Shown: piece after piece, positions 1 to 5,874 of the stretch
Numbering within the stretch: the stretch's first letter is position 1
How the letters are laid out: each line of letters begins with the position of its first letter
NCBI GenBank assembly: GCA_002715405.1
Contig: PAZD01000054.1
Coordinates: forward strand, 22,714-29,270
DNA from: Acidimicrobiaceae bacterium
GTDB lineage: Bacteria > Actinomycetota > Acidimicrobiia > Acidimicrobiales > UBA8592
Direction: 5' to 3'
Length of the DNA: 6,557 nucleotides
Notes under the pieces: generated by a model
Database searches by the model: none
Seen by the model: only the letters and a program-made list of their open reading frames with translations
What the model was told of the DNA's origin: nothing
Program-made: the position numbers and the translations under genes

Positions 1-1379
1 AACCTGATAGTATAATCAAGTGTGGTGGTTATGTTGGAGATGCAACTAATACTTATGTTAATGGACGTAAATTTACTTTGGGATGGGAACCCCAGTACAT
101 TATGATAAAATGTGTATCAGATAGTGGTTATGATTGGTGGATATATGATGCTCAAAGAGGTGGAATGCAACTGTATGATAATGGTAAAATGGGTCAAGCA
201 ACCCAAGAGGGTAGATTATTGTATGCAAACACAACAGGTCAACAATCTCTTCAATATGATATTACTACAGATGCCACTGGATTCTGGCACTCTCAACCTA
301 CTCCTTTAAATGAAACTGGAAAAGGTTATGTTTATATTGCAATCCGTAAAGGACCAATGAGGACTCCTACTGATCCAAAGAAAGTATTTGCGGTAAGTAG
401 AGCATGGGGTCCAAATACACCTACATATCTTGCTGATTTTCCACCTGATGTGTTCTGGGATAGAGGATATAGTGCTGCTGCATATTGGAGGACAGCAACG
501 AGAAAGATGGGTGCAAATGCTAATAGTGAACCAAGATTGTATTGGGATACTAATGGTAATGGTATTGCAGATACAAATTATTTGAGTAATGGTTATACTA
601 CATGGGATGAAATGAAAGGTTCAAGATATGGTAATCTGTTGCAACAAAACCCATATATTGGACATATGATGAGACGAGCACCAGGATTCTTTGATACTGT
701 TGGTTATATTGGAGATGCTGCTTCCGCTAATTCTAGTGTAGAAAGAGCTATACCTCATAATTTGGGTGTAAAACCAGAAATGATAGTTGTTAGGACTTTT
801 GGTAATGATGGTGTTTCTGGTACTGGATTTCCTGGTTATCATAAGAATTGTGGTACTTTACCATCTGCTGCTGCTAGTCCGTATACTGGAGTTTCGTATC
901 AATCATTTAAACAACTAGGAGCACAAGCAACAAACAATGGATGGGCTGCTTACTCAACTGCAGAGGAGAAGTTTGGAACGAGTACTGATACTGCAACTGA
1001 GTTCTATGTTGGAACTGGAACAGAAACAAATAGGTTATATTATAGTTACATGGCATATATGTGGGCAACATGTCCTAAGATTAGTAAGGTAGGTTATTAT
1101 GTTGCAACTGGTTCGGATATGGATATTGATTGTAATTTTGATGACACTGCTAGATTGGTTATAATTAATAAATGGGATTCTACAAATTATTATTGTTATG
1201 ATTCCATTAGAGGGATTACTTCTAGTAATGATCCTTTTCTTTATTGGAATATTCTTGATGGTCAAAATGATACTACGGATTATATTGATCCCTACTCTAG
1301 TGGATTTAGAATTACTTCATTAGCAAACACTACTCTCAATGTCACTGGACATTACTACCAATACTTAGCAATAGCATAA
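1..1379 (+). CDS. Tail-fibre / virion surface repeat protein, 5'-truncated
   Basis: The reading frame is open from the left edge; the first whole codon is at 3, giving 458 residues to the TAA at 1377-1379. No credible start lies inside: a TTG at 78 falls in mid-module, so the true start is outside the window. The protein is rich in Gly, Trp, Tyr, Asn and Thr, with modules typical of T4-like cyanophage and pelagiphage fibre proteins (I believe catalogued as DUF7483). In order: a GWEPQ block with a WWIYDAQRGG segment (residues about 27-55) closing at AIRKGP (about 113); PGFFDTV at about 227; HNLGVKPEMIVV at about 251; KVGYY at about 357; YCYDSIRGI at about 398; TDYIDP at about 426; and a terminal YLAIA. 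It probably acts on the outside of the virion in host attachment; that role is inferred from family and neighbours. The next gene is a paralogue overlapping by one base. Confidence 0.85.
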   Translation, partial: PDSIIKCGGYVGDATNTYVNGRKFTLGWEPQYIMIKCVSDSGYDWWIYDAQRGGMQLYDNGKMGQATQEGRLLYANTTGQQSLQYDITTDATGFWHSQPTPLNETGKGYVYIAIRKGPMRTPTDPKKVFAVSRAWGPNTPTYLADFPPDVFWDRGYSAAAYWRTATRKMGANANSEPRLYWDTNGNGIADTNYLSNGYTTWDEMKGSRYGNLLQQNPYIGHMMRRAPGFFDTVGYIGDAASANSSVERAIPHNLGVKPEMIVVRTFGNDGVSGTGFPGYHKNCGTLPSAAASPYTGVSYQSFKQLGAQATNNGWAAYSTAEEKFGTSTDTATEFYVGTGTETNRLYYSYMAYMWATCPKISKVGYYVATGSDMDIDCNFDDTARLVIINKWDSTNYYCYDSIRGITSSNDPFLYWNILDGQNDTTDYIDPYSSGFRITSLANTTLNVTGHYYQYLAIA

Positions 1380-3616
1380 TGGATCCTATTACACAAAAAT
1401 TAGTTCCTGGTGCAGCAGGATTTATACCAAATCATTATGTTGATGAGGTATTCTCTGTTGATACATGGTTTGGTCAAGGTACTGGTACAAGTTTAACACC
1501 TAGAGATAAGAAGATCACCAATGGCATTGACATGGCAAGGCATGGTGGAATGGTGTGGAGTATGCAAAGGGCAGTGACTGGTGTTCATGGTAGTGATTGT
1601 TATAAAACAATATCTGATACTGATATAGGAGTACAAAAGAGGTTTTTTGCAACAAGTAGTGATGGTGCAATGGGTACTCAAGCAGATGCTATGCAATCAT
1701 TTGATAGTGATGGTTGGACAATGGGAACAAACATGTTTATGAATGAAGGTATGAATGATAATAGTAATAGTTCATCAAATCTTGCCTATACATTTAGAAA
1801 GCAACCAGGATTCTTTGATATGGTCACCTTTACAACAGGTGATGTTGGTGGTAAAAACAACTATAGAAGAATAAATCATTCACTGGAATGTAAACCAGGA
1901 TTTTGGATAATGAAGAATCAGACTAATAATGGAGATTATTATGTATATCATAAAGTACAAGGTAGATCTCAGTATGCAAAAATGAATGAAGGGGGTGCGT
2001 TTAGTGGAGATAGTGATTTTTGGGGTTACACTGATCCAACTACAACTGATTTTGGAGTAAATGAAAGTGCTCCTTGGTGGTCTGCTAATAGTACATATTC
2101 AGTATGGATGTGGGCAGATGGTGATGATGCTGATGCAAAGCTATTTGGTAAAGATAAAGATTCTGAAATTGTTAAGCAAGTTGTAGTTAATGGTCAGAAT
2201 GTTCTAACTGACATTGGTTGGGAACCACAAATGATATTGGTCCTTAAGGATGGTGGTGATTCCCATTGGTTTGATTATCTTCGTGGATTTGGTGGTGAGA
2301 CTGAGTTTGGGATGACTTCTGGTTTTTATGCTGCTGATCTCACCTCAAATACTTACCAACATGAGAATGTTAACCAAGCTATAGGAGCTAATGTAAAAGG
2401 ATGGTTTAATGGTACTTTCAGTGGTCAACAATATTGTCTTGCAATTCGTAGACCAGATGCAAAGGTAGGTAGGTGGGTAGGTAGTAAGAATGAGTGCATT
2501 CATTTATATCAAGGTCAATCACCAGAAGCTCATACTTTTGATCTTCATACATTTATTGATAGTAGTGGTAATCAAACTGGTTTTGGTGTGCAAGATATGG
2601 AGTTTAGTATGAGACGATATGATAGTGGAAGTTATAATCCAACTTTTATGACCACAAATAGATTGATGAGTGGTTCATCTAATGGTCAAGGTGGACGTGA
2701 TACTGGAGTGTCGTATGGATATAGTAGATGGTATCTTGGAATGAATGAGGATAGTTATATTATGGCTAATCCTGTACAATTAAGAAATATTAGATATGAT
2801 CTAAATTCAGAAATGTATGATCCTACTCAGGGAGCTTCAAACACATACGGTTCTTATATACCACAGTATTCATTCGGTAATGATTCTTCTTTTAAGAATA
2901 CGGATTCTGTATTTTATATGTTTAAGAGAAAATCAGGATTCTTTGATATGATTAAGTATCGTGGGGTAGGAGCATTTGCACATGGAGGTGGAATAGATGA
3001 TACACCACATGCATTGGGGGTGAAACCTGATCTAGCAATTATCAAAACATTAGATAATCAAACTGCTTATGGTTCTTATGGAAATTGGTGGGCAGTCTGG
3101 TCTAGAGCTGCTGGTGATGCTGGAGTCCATGACATGGACTTTAACACTGCTTGGATCAACAATTCTATAATAGGTACTCGGTATCGGATGTGGGATAGTT
3201 CTGGACTGGGACCAGGGGCAGAAACATTTCGTCTTGGAATGAATTGGTCAAATTATTCTGGTATGAATTATATAATGTATCTGTTTGCAAATTGTGAAGG
3301 AGTATTTCATACGGGGTTATATACGGGTGCTGGTGAAGGTACTCCAGTAGATGTAACTGAGATTGGATTCTCTCCAAGAGTTATTATGCTTCGGAATATA
3401 AGTAGCACTGGTGCATGGTGGGTATGGGATAGTAAAAGAGGATTCTCTTCTGATAATGATCCATACTTACGGTGGAATGCACCTGCAAGGCAAGTAAGTG
3501 ATACTGATTATGTTGATCCACTACCTAATGGATTCCAACTCACCAACACTGCTCCTGGTGTAAACATGAAATTAAATGTCTCTGGTGAGAAGGTTCTATA
3601 CCTTGCATTTGCATAA
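1379..3616 (+). CDS. Tail-fibre / virion surface repeat protein, complete
   Basis: This 745-residue protein starts at an ATG sharing its A with the preceding stop (TAATG). I see no Shine-Dalgarno, so translation is probably coupled to the upstream gene. The N-terminal 140 residues carry no motif I recognise. Then come RKQPGFFDM (about 140-148), a YVYHK block (about 191), a GWEPQMILVL block (about 280) closing at LAIRRPD (about 352), SGFFDM (about 519), LGVKPDLAIIK (about 546), WWVWDSKRGF (about 680), TDYVDP (about 708) and a terminal YLAFA. From residue 261 to the end it mirrors the upstream protein module by module. It has no signal peptide or membrane segment. By family it is a structural fibre or adhesin protein; which fibre of the virion it builds cannot be told. 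A GGTA tetranucleotide tract lies in the middle of the gene. Confidence 0.87.
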   Translation: MDPITQKLVPGAAGFIPNHYVDEVFSVDTWFGQGTGTSLTPRDKKITNGIDMARHGGMVWSMQRAVTGVHGSDCYKTISDTDIGVQKRFFATSSDGAMGTQADAMQSFDSDGWTMGTNMFMNEGMNDNSNSSSNLAYTFRKQPGFFDMVTFTTGDVGGKNNYRRINHSLECKPGFWIMKNQTNNGDYYVYHKVQGRSQYAKMNEGGAFSGDSDFWGYTDPTTTDFGVNESAPWWSANSTYSVWMWADGDDADAKLFGKDKDSEIVKQVVVNGQNVLTDIGWEPQMILVLKDGGDSHWFDYLRGFGGETEFGMTSGFYAADLTSNTYQHENVNQAIGANVKGWFNGTFSGQQYCLAIRRPDAKVGRWVGSKNECIHLYQGQSPEAHTFDLHTFIDSSGNQTGFGVQDMEFSMRRYDSGSYNPTFMTTNRLMSGSSNGQGGRDTGVSYGYSRWYLGMNEDSYIMANPVQLRNIRYDLNSEMYDPTQGASNTYGSYIPQYSFGNDSSFKNTDSVFYMFKRKSGFFDMIKYRGVGAFAHGGGIDDTPHALGVKPDLAIIKTLDNQTAYGSYGNWWAVWSRAAGDAGVHDMDFNTAWINNSIIGTRYRMWDSSGLGPGAETFRLGMNWSNYSGMNYIMYLFANCEGVFHTGLYTGAGEGTPVDVTEIGFSPRVIMLRNISSTGAWWVWDSKRGFSSDNDPYLRWNAPARQVSDTDYVDPLPNGFQLTNTAPGVNMKLNVSGEKVLYLAFA
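2464..2483 (+). repeat. Five-unit GGTA/GGTG tetranucleotide tract inside the fibre gene
   Basis: Five consecutive tetranucleotide units (GGTA, GGTA, GGTG, GGTA, GGTA) lie in the coding sequence and encode a VGRWVG segment. The unit length is not a multiple of three, so gain or loss of one unit would shift the frame about halfway through the protein. The tract is short and imperfect, so it may be no more than a Gly/Val-coding coincidence. Confidence 0.6.
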
Positions 3617-3624
3617 TATAAATA
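3617..3624 (+). promoter_or_regulatory. T4-type late promoter box TATAAATA
   Basis: A perfect match to the T4 late promoter -10 octamer starts at the base after the fibre gene's stop codon. Transcription would begin roughly six bases downstream (about 3630), leaving a leader of about 20 nt before the ATG at 3651. T4-like phages use this box, without a -35 element, with the phage sigma-like factor gp55. Its intergenic placement directly before a structural-type gene supports function. Confidence 0.75.
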
Positions 3625-3650
3625 ACTTACATAAGGTACTGTAATTTCAG

Positions 3651-4100
3651 ATGGAAATTCGTTTAAGAAAAAATGGTAATGTTGTTACGGAATCAGAATT
3701 TCGTCGTCAGAATCCTAATACATCATTTCCTTTAGCATTAACTCAGGATATATTAAATGTATTTGGTGCTGATATAGTATATGAAGGTTCACAACCTAGT
3801 TCCACACCACCATATGAATATGTGTATAGAGATGGTATTGAGGTAAAGGGTGATGGTAATTATTATACTAAGTATTCTGTTGGTGTAGGAGTAACAGCAA
3901 GTATTGATGCTAGTGCTGCTGCTAATGTCAGAAATACAAGGAATGAGAAATTAAAGTTATCTGATTGGGTTACTCTCAAATCCGTGGATACTGGAGTTGG
4001 CATCACGACTGCATGGAAAACATATAGACAGGATCTTAGAGATCTCCCAACCAGTAGTGGATTTCCCCACTCAGTCACTTGGCCAACGGAACCCTCATAG
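3651..4100 (+). CDS. Tail fibre assembly chaperone-like protein (Phage_tail_APC-type C-terminus)
   Basis: This protein has 149 residues. The C-terminal third (about 97-149) has the signature of the phage tail assembly chaperone family: a DW pair near residue 105, then AWKTYRQDLRDLP (121-133), GFPHSV (137-142) and a closing WPTEPS. The N-terminal part (MEIRLRKNGNVVTESEFR, then NPNTSFPLALT) is a distinct domain that seems common in similar cyanophage proteins. Residues about 84-96 (SIDASAAANV) are Ala/Ser-rich and may be a helical linker. The gene follows two fibre genes and has its own late promoter box. The Shine-Dalgarno is weak: an AAGG at 3633-3636, 14 nt from the ATG. A role in folding or attaching the upstream fibres is inferred from family and position. 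It could instead be a small structural tip protein. Confidence 0.75.
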   Translation: MEIRLRKNGNVVTESEFRRQNPNTSFPLALTQDILNVFGADIVYEGSQPSSTPPYEYVYRDGIEVKGDGNYYTKYSVGVGVTASIDASAAANVRNTRNEKLKLSDWVTLKSVDTGVGITTAWKTYRQDLRDLPTSSGFPHSVTWPTEPS

Positions 4101-4123
4101 GACGTTAATATAAGTGGCACACA

Positions 4124-4151
4124 AAACCCCTGCACTTCGGTGTGGGGGTTT
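4124..4151 (+). terminator. Rho-independent terminator with UUCG tetraloop
   Basis: A 12-bp stem is formed by AAACCCCTGCAC (4124-4135) and GTGTGGGGGTTT (4140-4151), with two G-U wobbles, closed by a C(TTCG)G tetraloop. It lies 23 bases after the chaperone-like gene's stop. The downstream U-run is short (TTT, then ATACT). The hairpin's stability and position make it the end of the structural-gene transcript. The right arm runs straight into a TATACT sequence. Confidence 0.9.
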
Positions 4152-4168
4152 ATACTATGTACAGTTTA

Positions 4169-4282
4169 ATGAAAAACATGCAATTAACTGGATCAGAGAA
4201 ACTTGTTTTTATCACATCCTTTATTCTTTTTATGAATTGGGGTGTTCGTGTATCTTCTATTCTTATTAATAACTTATTATGA
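4169..4282 (+). CDS. Small membrane peptide, 37 aa
   Basis: The ORF encodes 37 residues. After a short polar N-terminus (MKNMQLTGSEK) comes one hydrophobic stretch, residues about 12-24 (LVFITSFILFMNW), then a short VRVSSILINNLL tail, as in a single-pass inner-membrane peptide. Its TGA overlaps the next ATG (ATGA at 4279-4282), which supports translation and coupling. There is no clear Shine-Dalgarno. An in-frame ATG at 4157 would add four residues (MYSL), but it begins at the 3' edge of the terminator, so I prefer 4169. I do not recognise a family and the function is unknown. Small membrane peptides are common in cyanophage genomes. Confidence 0.6.
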   Translation: MKNMQLTGSEKLVFITSFILFMNWGVRVSSILINNLL

Positions 4283-4473
4283 AAAAAGAATTCATTTACG
4301 TGAAACCAAGATCTAGGAACGCACAAGATCTATTCGAGAACTCTATGTATAAACTACACTCATGCAGGGTAGTATGGAGAAAGAATGGTGAGGTAGGTCT
4401 GGAGTCTATCAACAATCGTCACTCATTTACAATGCGTGAAAGTGGAGATGATGACTGGGAAGTTGTTAAATAG
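4279..4473 (+). CDS. Conserved-looking small hypothetical protein, 64 aa
   Basis: This soluble, basic protein has 64 residues. It starts MKKEFIYVKPRSRNAQDLFE, has a central RVVWRKNGEVGLESINNRHSF segment (about 30-50) that reads like short beta strands, and ends in an acidic DDDWEVVK. The overall pattern (start YVKP-SR-AQ-LF, end DDWEVVK) resembles short hypothetical proteins of T4-like cyanophages, but I know of no function. The ATGA overlap with the membrane peptide upstream, and the lack of a Shine-Dalgarno, suggest it is translated by reinitiation. The next gene follows after eight bases, and its ribosome binding site overlaps this gene's stop codon. Confidence 0.75.
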   Translation: MKKEFIYVKPRSRNAQDLFENSMYKLHSCRVVWRKNGEVGLESINNRHSFTMRESGDDDWEVVK

Positions 4474-4481
4474 AGGTAGTA

Positions 4482-4664
4482 ATGGATATTGCAATGTTTG
4501 CTGTTCTTATTGCCACCTTGTTGCCATGCTCTGATGTTCAGGGTATAATAGATACTGTTCGTGGTGATAGGTATTTGACAGAAGAGACTAAAACAGAAAT
4601 TGTTGAAATGTTACTCAAAGAAACTCCTGAATGTGAATTAAATGAAAGATCAGAAAACACTTGA
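4482..4664 (+). CDS. Small exported or membrane-anchored hypothetical protein, 60 aa
   Basis: This 60-residue protein has a hydrophobic N-terminal segment (residues 2-15, IAMFAVLIATLLP), then C16 and a charged helical part with TVRGDRYLTEETKTEIVEML (25-44), and a second cysteine at C51. The N-terminus could be a signal peptide or a membrane anchor. There is no good lipobox, since the residues before C16 are LLP. C16 and C51 could pair outside the cytoplasm, but this is only inference. A good Shine-Dalgarno, AGAGG at 4472-4476, sits five bases before the ATG and overlaps the upstream stop. The 3' end overlaps the next gene by 23 bases. No family is recognised beyond a resemblance to small cyanophage proteins. 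Confidence 0.72.
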   Translation: MDIAMFAVLIATLLPCSDVQGIIDTVRGDRYLTEETKTEIVEMLLKETPECELNERSENT

Positions 4665-4971
4665 TGAAGAATTGACACCACTTGATAGGTGGGATCGTGC
4701 TAGAACTTTAATGCTAGAGTCATTATATAAACCAGACAATCATTTAAGATCATGTTCTCATAATCAGAAATGTTATGATGAACTCATGTCAATAAGAGAT
4801 CAAGTGGTTGATATGGTAAGAGATATGCCTAATCCACATGGAGAAGCATTGGAATTTGGTAAGAAGAATAATCATGTGGAACCTACAGTTACTACACCCA
4901 ACGGTGAGATTAGTGAAACTTTAATGAGTGGAGCATTAGGTGATTTTTATGCAGACAAGAGAGAGTATTAG
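4642..4971 (+). CDS. Hypothetical protein, 109 aa, with His/Cys cluster
   Basis: This soluble, acidic protein has 109 residues. The first two thirds look helical (DRWDRARTLMLESLYKPDNH at 15-34; YDELMSIRDQVVDMVRDMP at 45-63). Between them lies a cluster H34-x3-C38-x-H40-x3-C44, spaced so that it might hold a metal, although I know of no family with exactly this pattern. The C-terminal 45 residues, after NPHGEALEFG, look loosely structured. The start at 4642 lies inside the 3' end of the preceding gene, with only a weak ribosome binding site, so coupling is likely. The stop (TAG 4969-4971) abuts the next ATG with no gap. Function unknown. Confidence 0.72.
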   Translation: MKDQKTLDEELTPLDRWDRARTLMLESLYKPDNHLRSCSHNQKCYDELMSIRDQVVDMVRDMPNPHGEALEFGKKNNHVEPTVTTPNGEISETLMSGALGDFYADKREY

Positions 4972-5583
4972 ATGGTAATATTTGAGTATTCTGAACATTC
5001 TAATGTCAAATCTAAATTATATGAATTATCAGACCAGGAGAATGTTCATCTCTCTCAAAATCTTGATAAGTTAAAACCAAAGGGAATAGTTGGTGGTGAT
5101 CTTAAATGGAGGAGTGGATTAGAATATAGAAAGACTAATAAAGAAGTTGATCTATTACTTACATGGATAGAATCTTTAGTGCCATATGTTGCACATGGAT
5201 TATCAAGGCGTGGATGTGAACCTTCTTCTGATATTAAATATTTGGATGATGCCTTTAAGCAAAATCCTATTGAATTTGGTGGTGGAGATGAGTTTGGGTT
5301 TGATCCTTTTGGGTTTACATTATATGAGTGTTGGTTTGTTTATTACAGGAAAGAGACTGAGTTAGTTCCTCACGATCATTTTCCATATCCAATTACATTT
5401 GTTTATTACATAAATTGTCCAGAAGGATCTGCACCTTTAATATTAAATGGTGAAGAACATACTATGAAAGAGGGTCAACTTGTATTCTTTAATGGTCACG
5501 ATGAACATGCAGTTCCTACATCAGAGGTGGATGGAAGAGCAGTGATGACAGGATGTATTGCATATGATAGAGCAAGGGAGTAG
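4972..5583 (+). CDS. 2OG-Fe(II) oxygenase-like (double-stranded beta-helix) protein
   Basis: This protein has 203 residues. The C-terminal half (about 118-200) has the layout of putative 2OG-Fe(II) oxygenases common in cyanomyoviruses: a strand WFVYYRKETELVPHDHF, ITFVYYINCPEGSAPLIL (141-158), then EGQLVFFNGHDEHAVP (167-182) and a closing strand with R189 and MTGCIAYDR. Candidate iron ligands are H134 and/or H136 and the distal H179 (or H176). R189 could bind the co-substrate carboxylate. The N-terminal 110 residues carry no motif I know, apart from a Gly-rich FGGGDEFGFDPFGF segment (102-115). If it is active, the reaction would be hydroxylation of an unknown substrate using 2-oxoglutarate and oxygen. 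A non-catalytic cupin-like role is possible. The gene abuts the upstream one directly (TAGATG). A GAGAGAG run upstream is the only Shine-Dalgarno candidate. Confidence 0.72.
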   Translation: MVIFEYSEHSNVKSKLYELSDQENVHLSQNLDKLKPKGIVGGDLKWRSGLEYRKTNKEVDLLLTWIESLVPYVAHGLSRRGCEPSSDIKYLDDAFKQNPIEFGGGDEFGFDPFGFTLYECWFVYYRKETELVPHDHFPYPITFVYYINCPEGSAPLILNGEEHTMKEGQLVFFNGHDEHAVPTSEVDGRAVMTGCIAYDRARE

Positions 5584-5613
5584 GCATAAATTTTTGTTAA
5601 ATTGTATCAGCAA

Positions 5614-5632
5614 ATACAAACATAATTTGTAT
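5614..5632. repeat. Inverted repeat overlapping the late promoter
   Basis: ATACAAA (5614-5620) and TTTGTAT (5626-5632) form a perfect 7-bp inverted repeat around CATAA. The right arm runs into the first three bases of the late promoter box. It is too AT-rich, and lacks the U-run, to be a good terminator for the oxygenase-like gene. An operator or weak hairpin is possible. Confidence 0.4.
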
Positions 5633-5637
5633 AAATA
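5630..5637 (+). promoter_or_regulatory. T4-type late promoter box TATAAATA
   Basis: A perfect late-promoter octamer lies in a gene-free gap 46 bases after the oxygenase-like gene. The expected start is near 5643, which gives a leader of about 80 nt before the 49-aa gene at 5725. That is much longer than the roughly 20-nt leaders after the other two late boxes, and the leader holds two tiny ORFs and alternative inverted repeats. Confidence 0.75.
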
Positions 5638-5661
5638 TTAGTAGTCACCGAGAGGTACATT

Positions 5662-5720
5662 AAGAGGAAACCAATGCATTAAAGGTCTATATTATGGTCT
5701 ATTGTCGTTTAATGGAGTAG
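5662..5720 (+). other. Leader with two mini-ORFs, each behind a Shine-Dalgarno-like site
   Basis: An AAGAGGA (5662-5668) precedes ATG CAT TAA (5674-5682), a two-codon ORF. An AAAGG (5681-5685) overlapping that stop precedes an eight-codon ORF (5694-5720, MVYCRLME). A GGAG (5714-5717) inside this second ORF serves the 49-aa gene at 5725. The heptamer GGTCTAT also occurs twice here (5684-5690 and 5696-5702). Stepwise reinitiation or leader-peptide control is inference. The tiny ORFs may be chance. Confidence 0.4.
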
Positions 5721-5729
5721 GTTAATGCA
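5675..5729 (+). promoter_or_regulatory. Alternative inverted repeats involving the 49-aa gene's start codon
   Basis: TGCATTAA (5675-5682) can pair perfectly with TTAATGCA (5722-5729), which contains the start codon of the 49-aa gene. Part of the same left arm, CATTAAA (5677-5683), can instead pair with TTTAATG (5708-5714). The two pairings exclude each other, and the left arm lies within the two-codon ORF. Both stems are short and AT-rich, so stability is doubtful. Confidence 0.35.
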
Positions 5730-5874
5730 CAACTTAGTATCATTTAACCAATTAGCAGGAGAGAATAATTTCGATCCTGAGAATGATTTAATCGCAGATT
5801 ATTACGAGTGTTTAATCGAATGTGATGAAAGTCAATCTGTTTGCAAACGCATATGTAAGGAGGTTTTAGTTTAA
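5725..5874 (+). CDS. Small acidic protein with twin CX3C motif, 49 aa
   Basis: This 49-residue protein starts MHNLVSFNQLAGENNFDPEN. An acidic helix-like core follows, in which four cysteines are spaced C29-x3-C33-x6-C40-x3-C44 (ECLIECDESQSVCKRICKEV). An in-frame stop at 5710-5712 leaves 5725 as the only ATG start, served by a GGAG at 5714-5717. The twin CX3C layout on two short helices would suit two disulfides in a helical hairpin, or tetrahedral metal binding. I know of no phage protein family with a proven role that fits, though similar small proteins appear to occur in cyanophages. A late promoter box lies upstream. The stop overlaps an ATG (TAATG) that opens an eight-codon ORF. It is short, but coding is supported by the ordered cysteine pattern and the ribosome binding site. 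Confidence 0.72.
   Translation: MHNLVSFNQLAGENNFDPENDLIADYYECLIECDESQSVCKRICKEVLV

Noticed and set aside
112..309. Plus-strand ORF in another frame within the first fibre gene
   Set aside because: It is a Met/Val-rich out-of-frame shadow of the fibre module, with no ribosome site.
621..1265. Minus-strand ORFs at 621-842 and 1035-1265
   Set aside because: They lie wholly inside a well-supported fibre gene, are compositionally odd (Ile/Ser/Thr-rich reverse complements) and have no promoter, ribosome site or motif.
78..1379. A complete gene starting at TTG 78
   Set aside because: The frame is open to the left edge and residues before 78 continue the repeat module, so the gene is 5'-truncated rather than starting there.
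1493..1696. Minus-strand ORF inside the second fibre gene
   Set aside because: It is a shadow of the coding strand, rich in Cys/His/Thr through antisense codons, with no independent support.
3165..3377. Minus-strand ORF near the end of the second fibre gene
   Set aside because: It is antisense to a conserved module region and has no signals of its own.
3863..4135. Minus-strand ORF of 90 residues over the chaperone-like gene and terminator
   Set aside because: Its start lies inside the terminator hairpin and it is antisense to the tail-chaperone signature.
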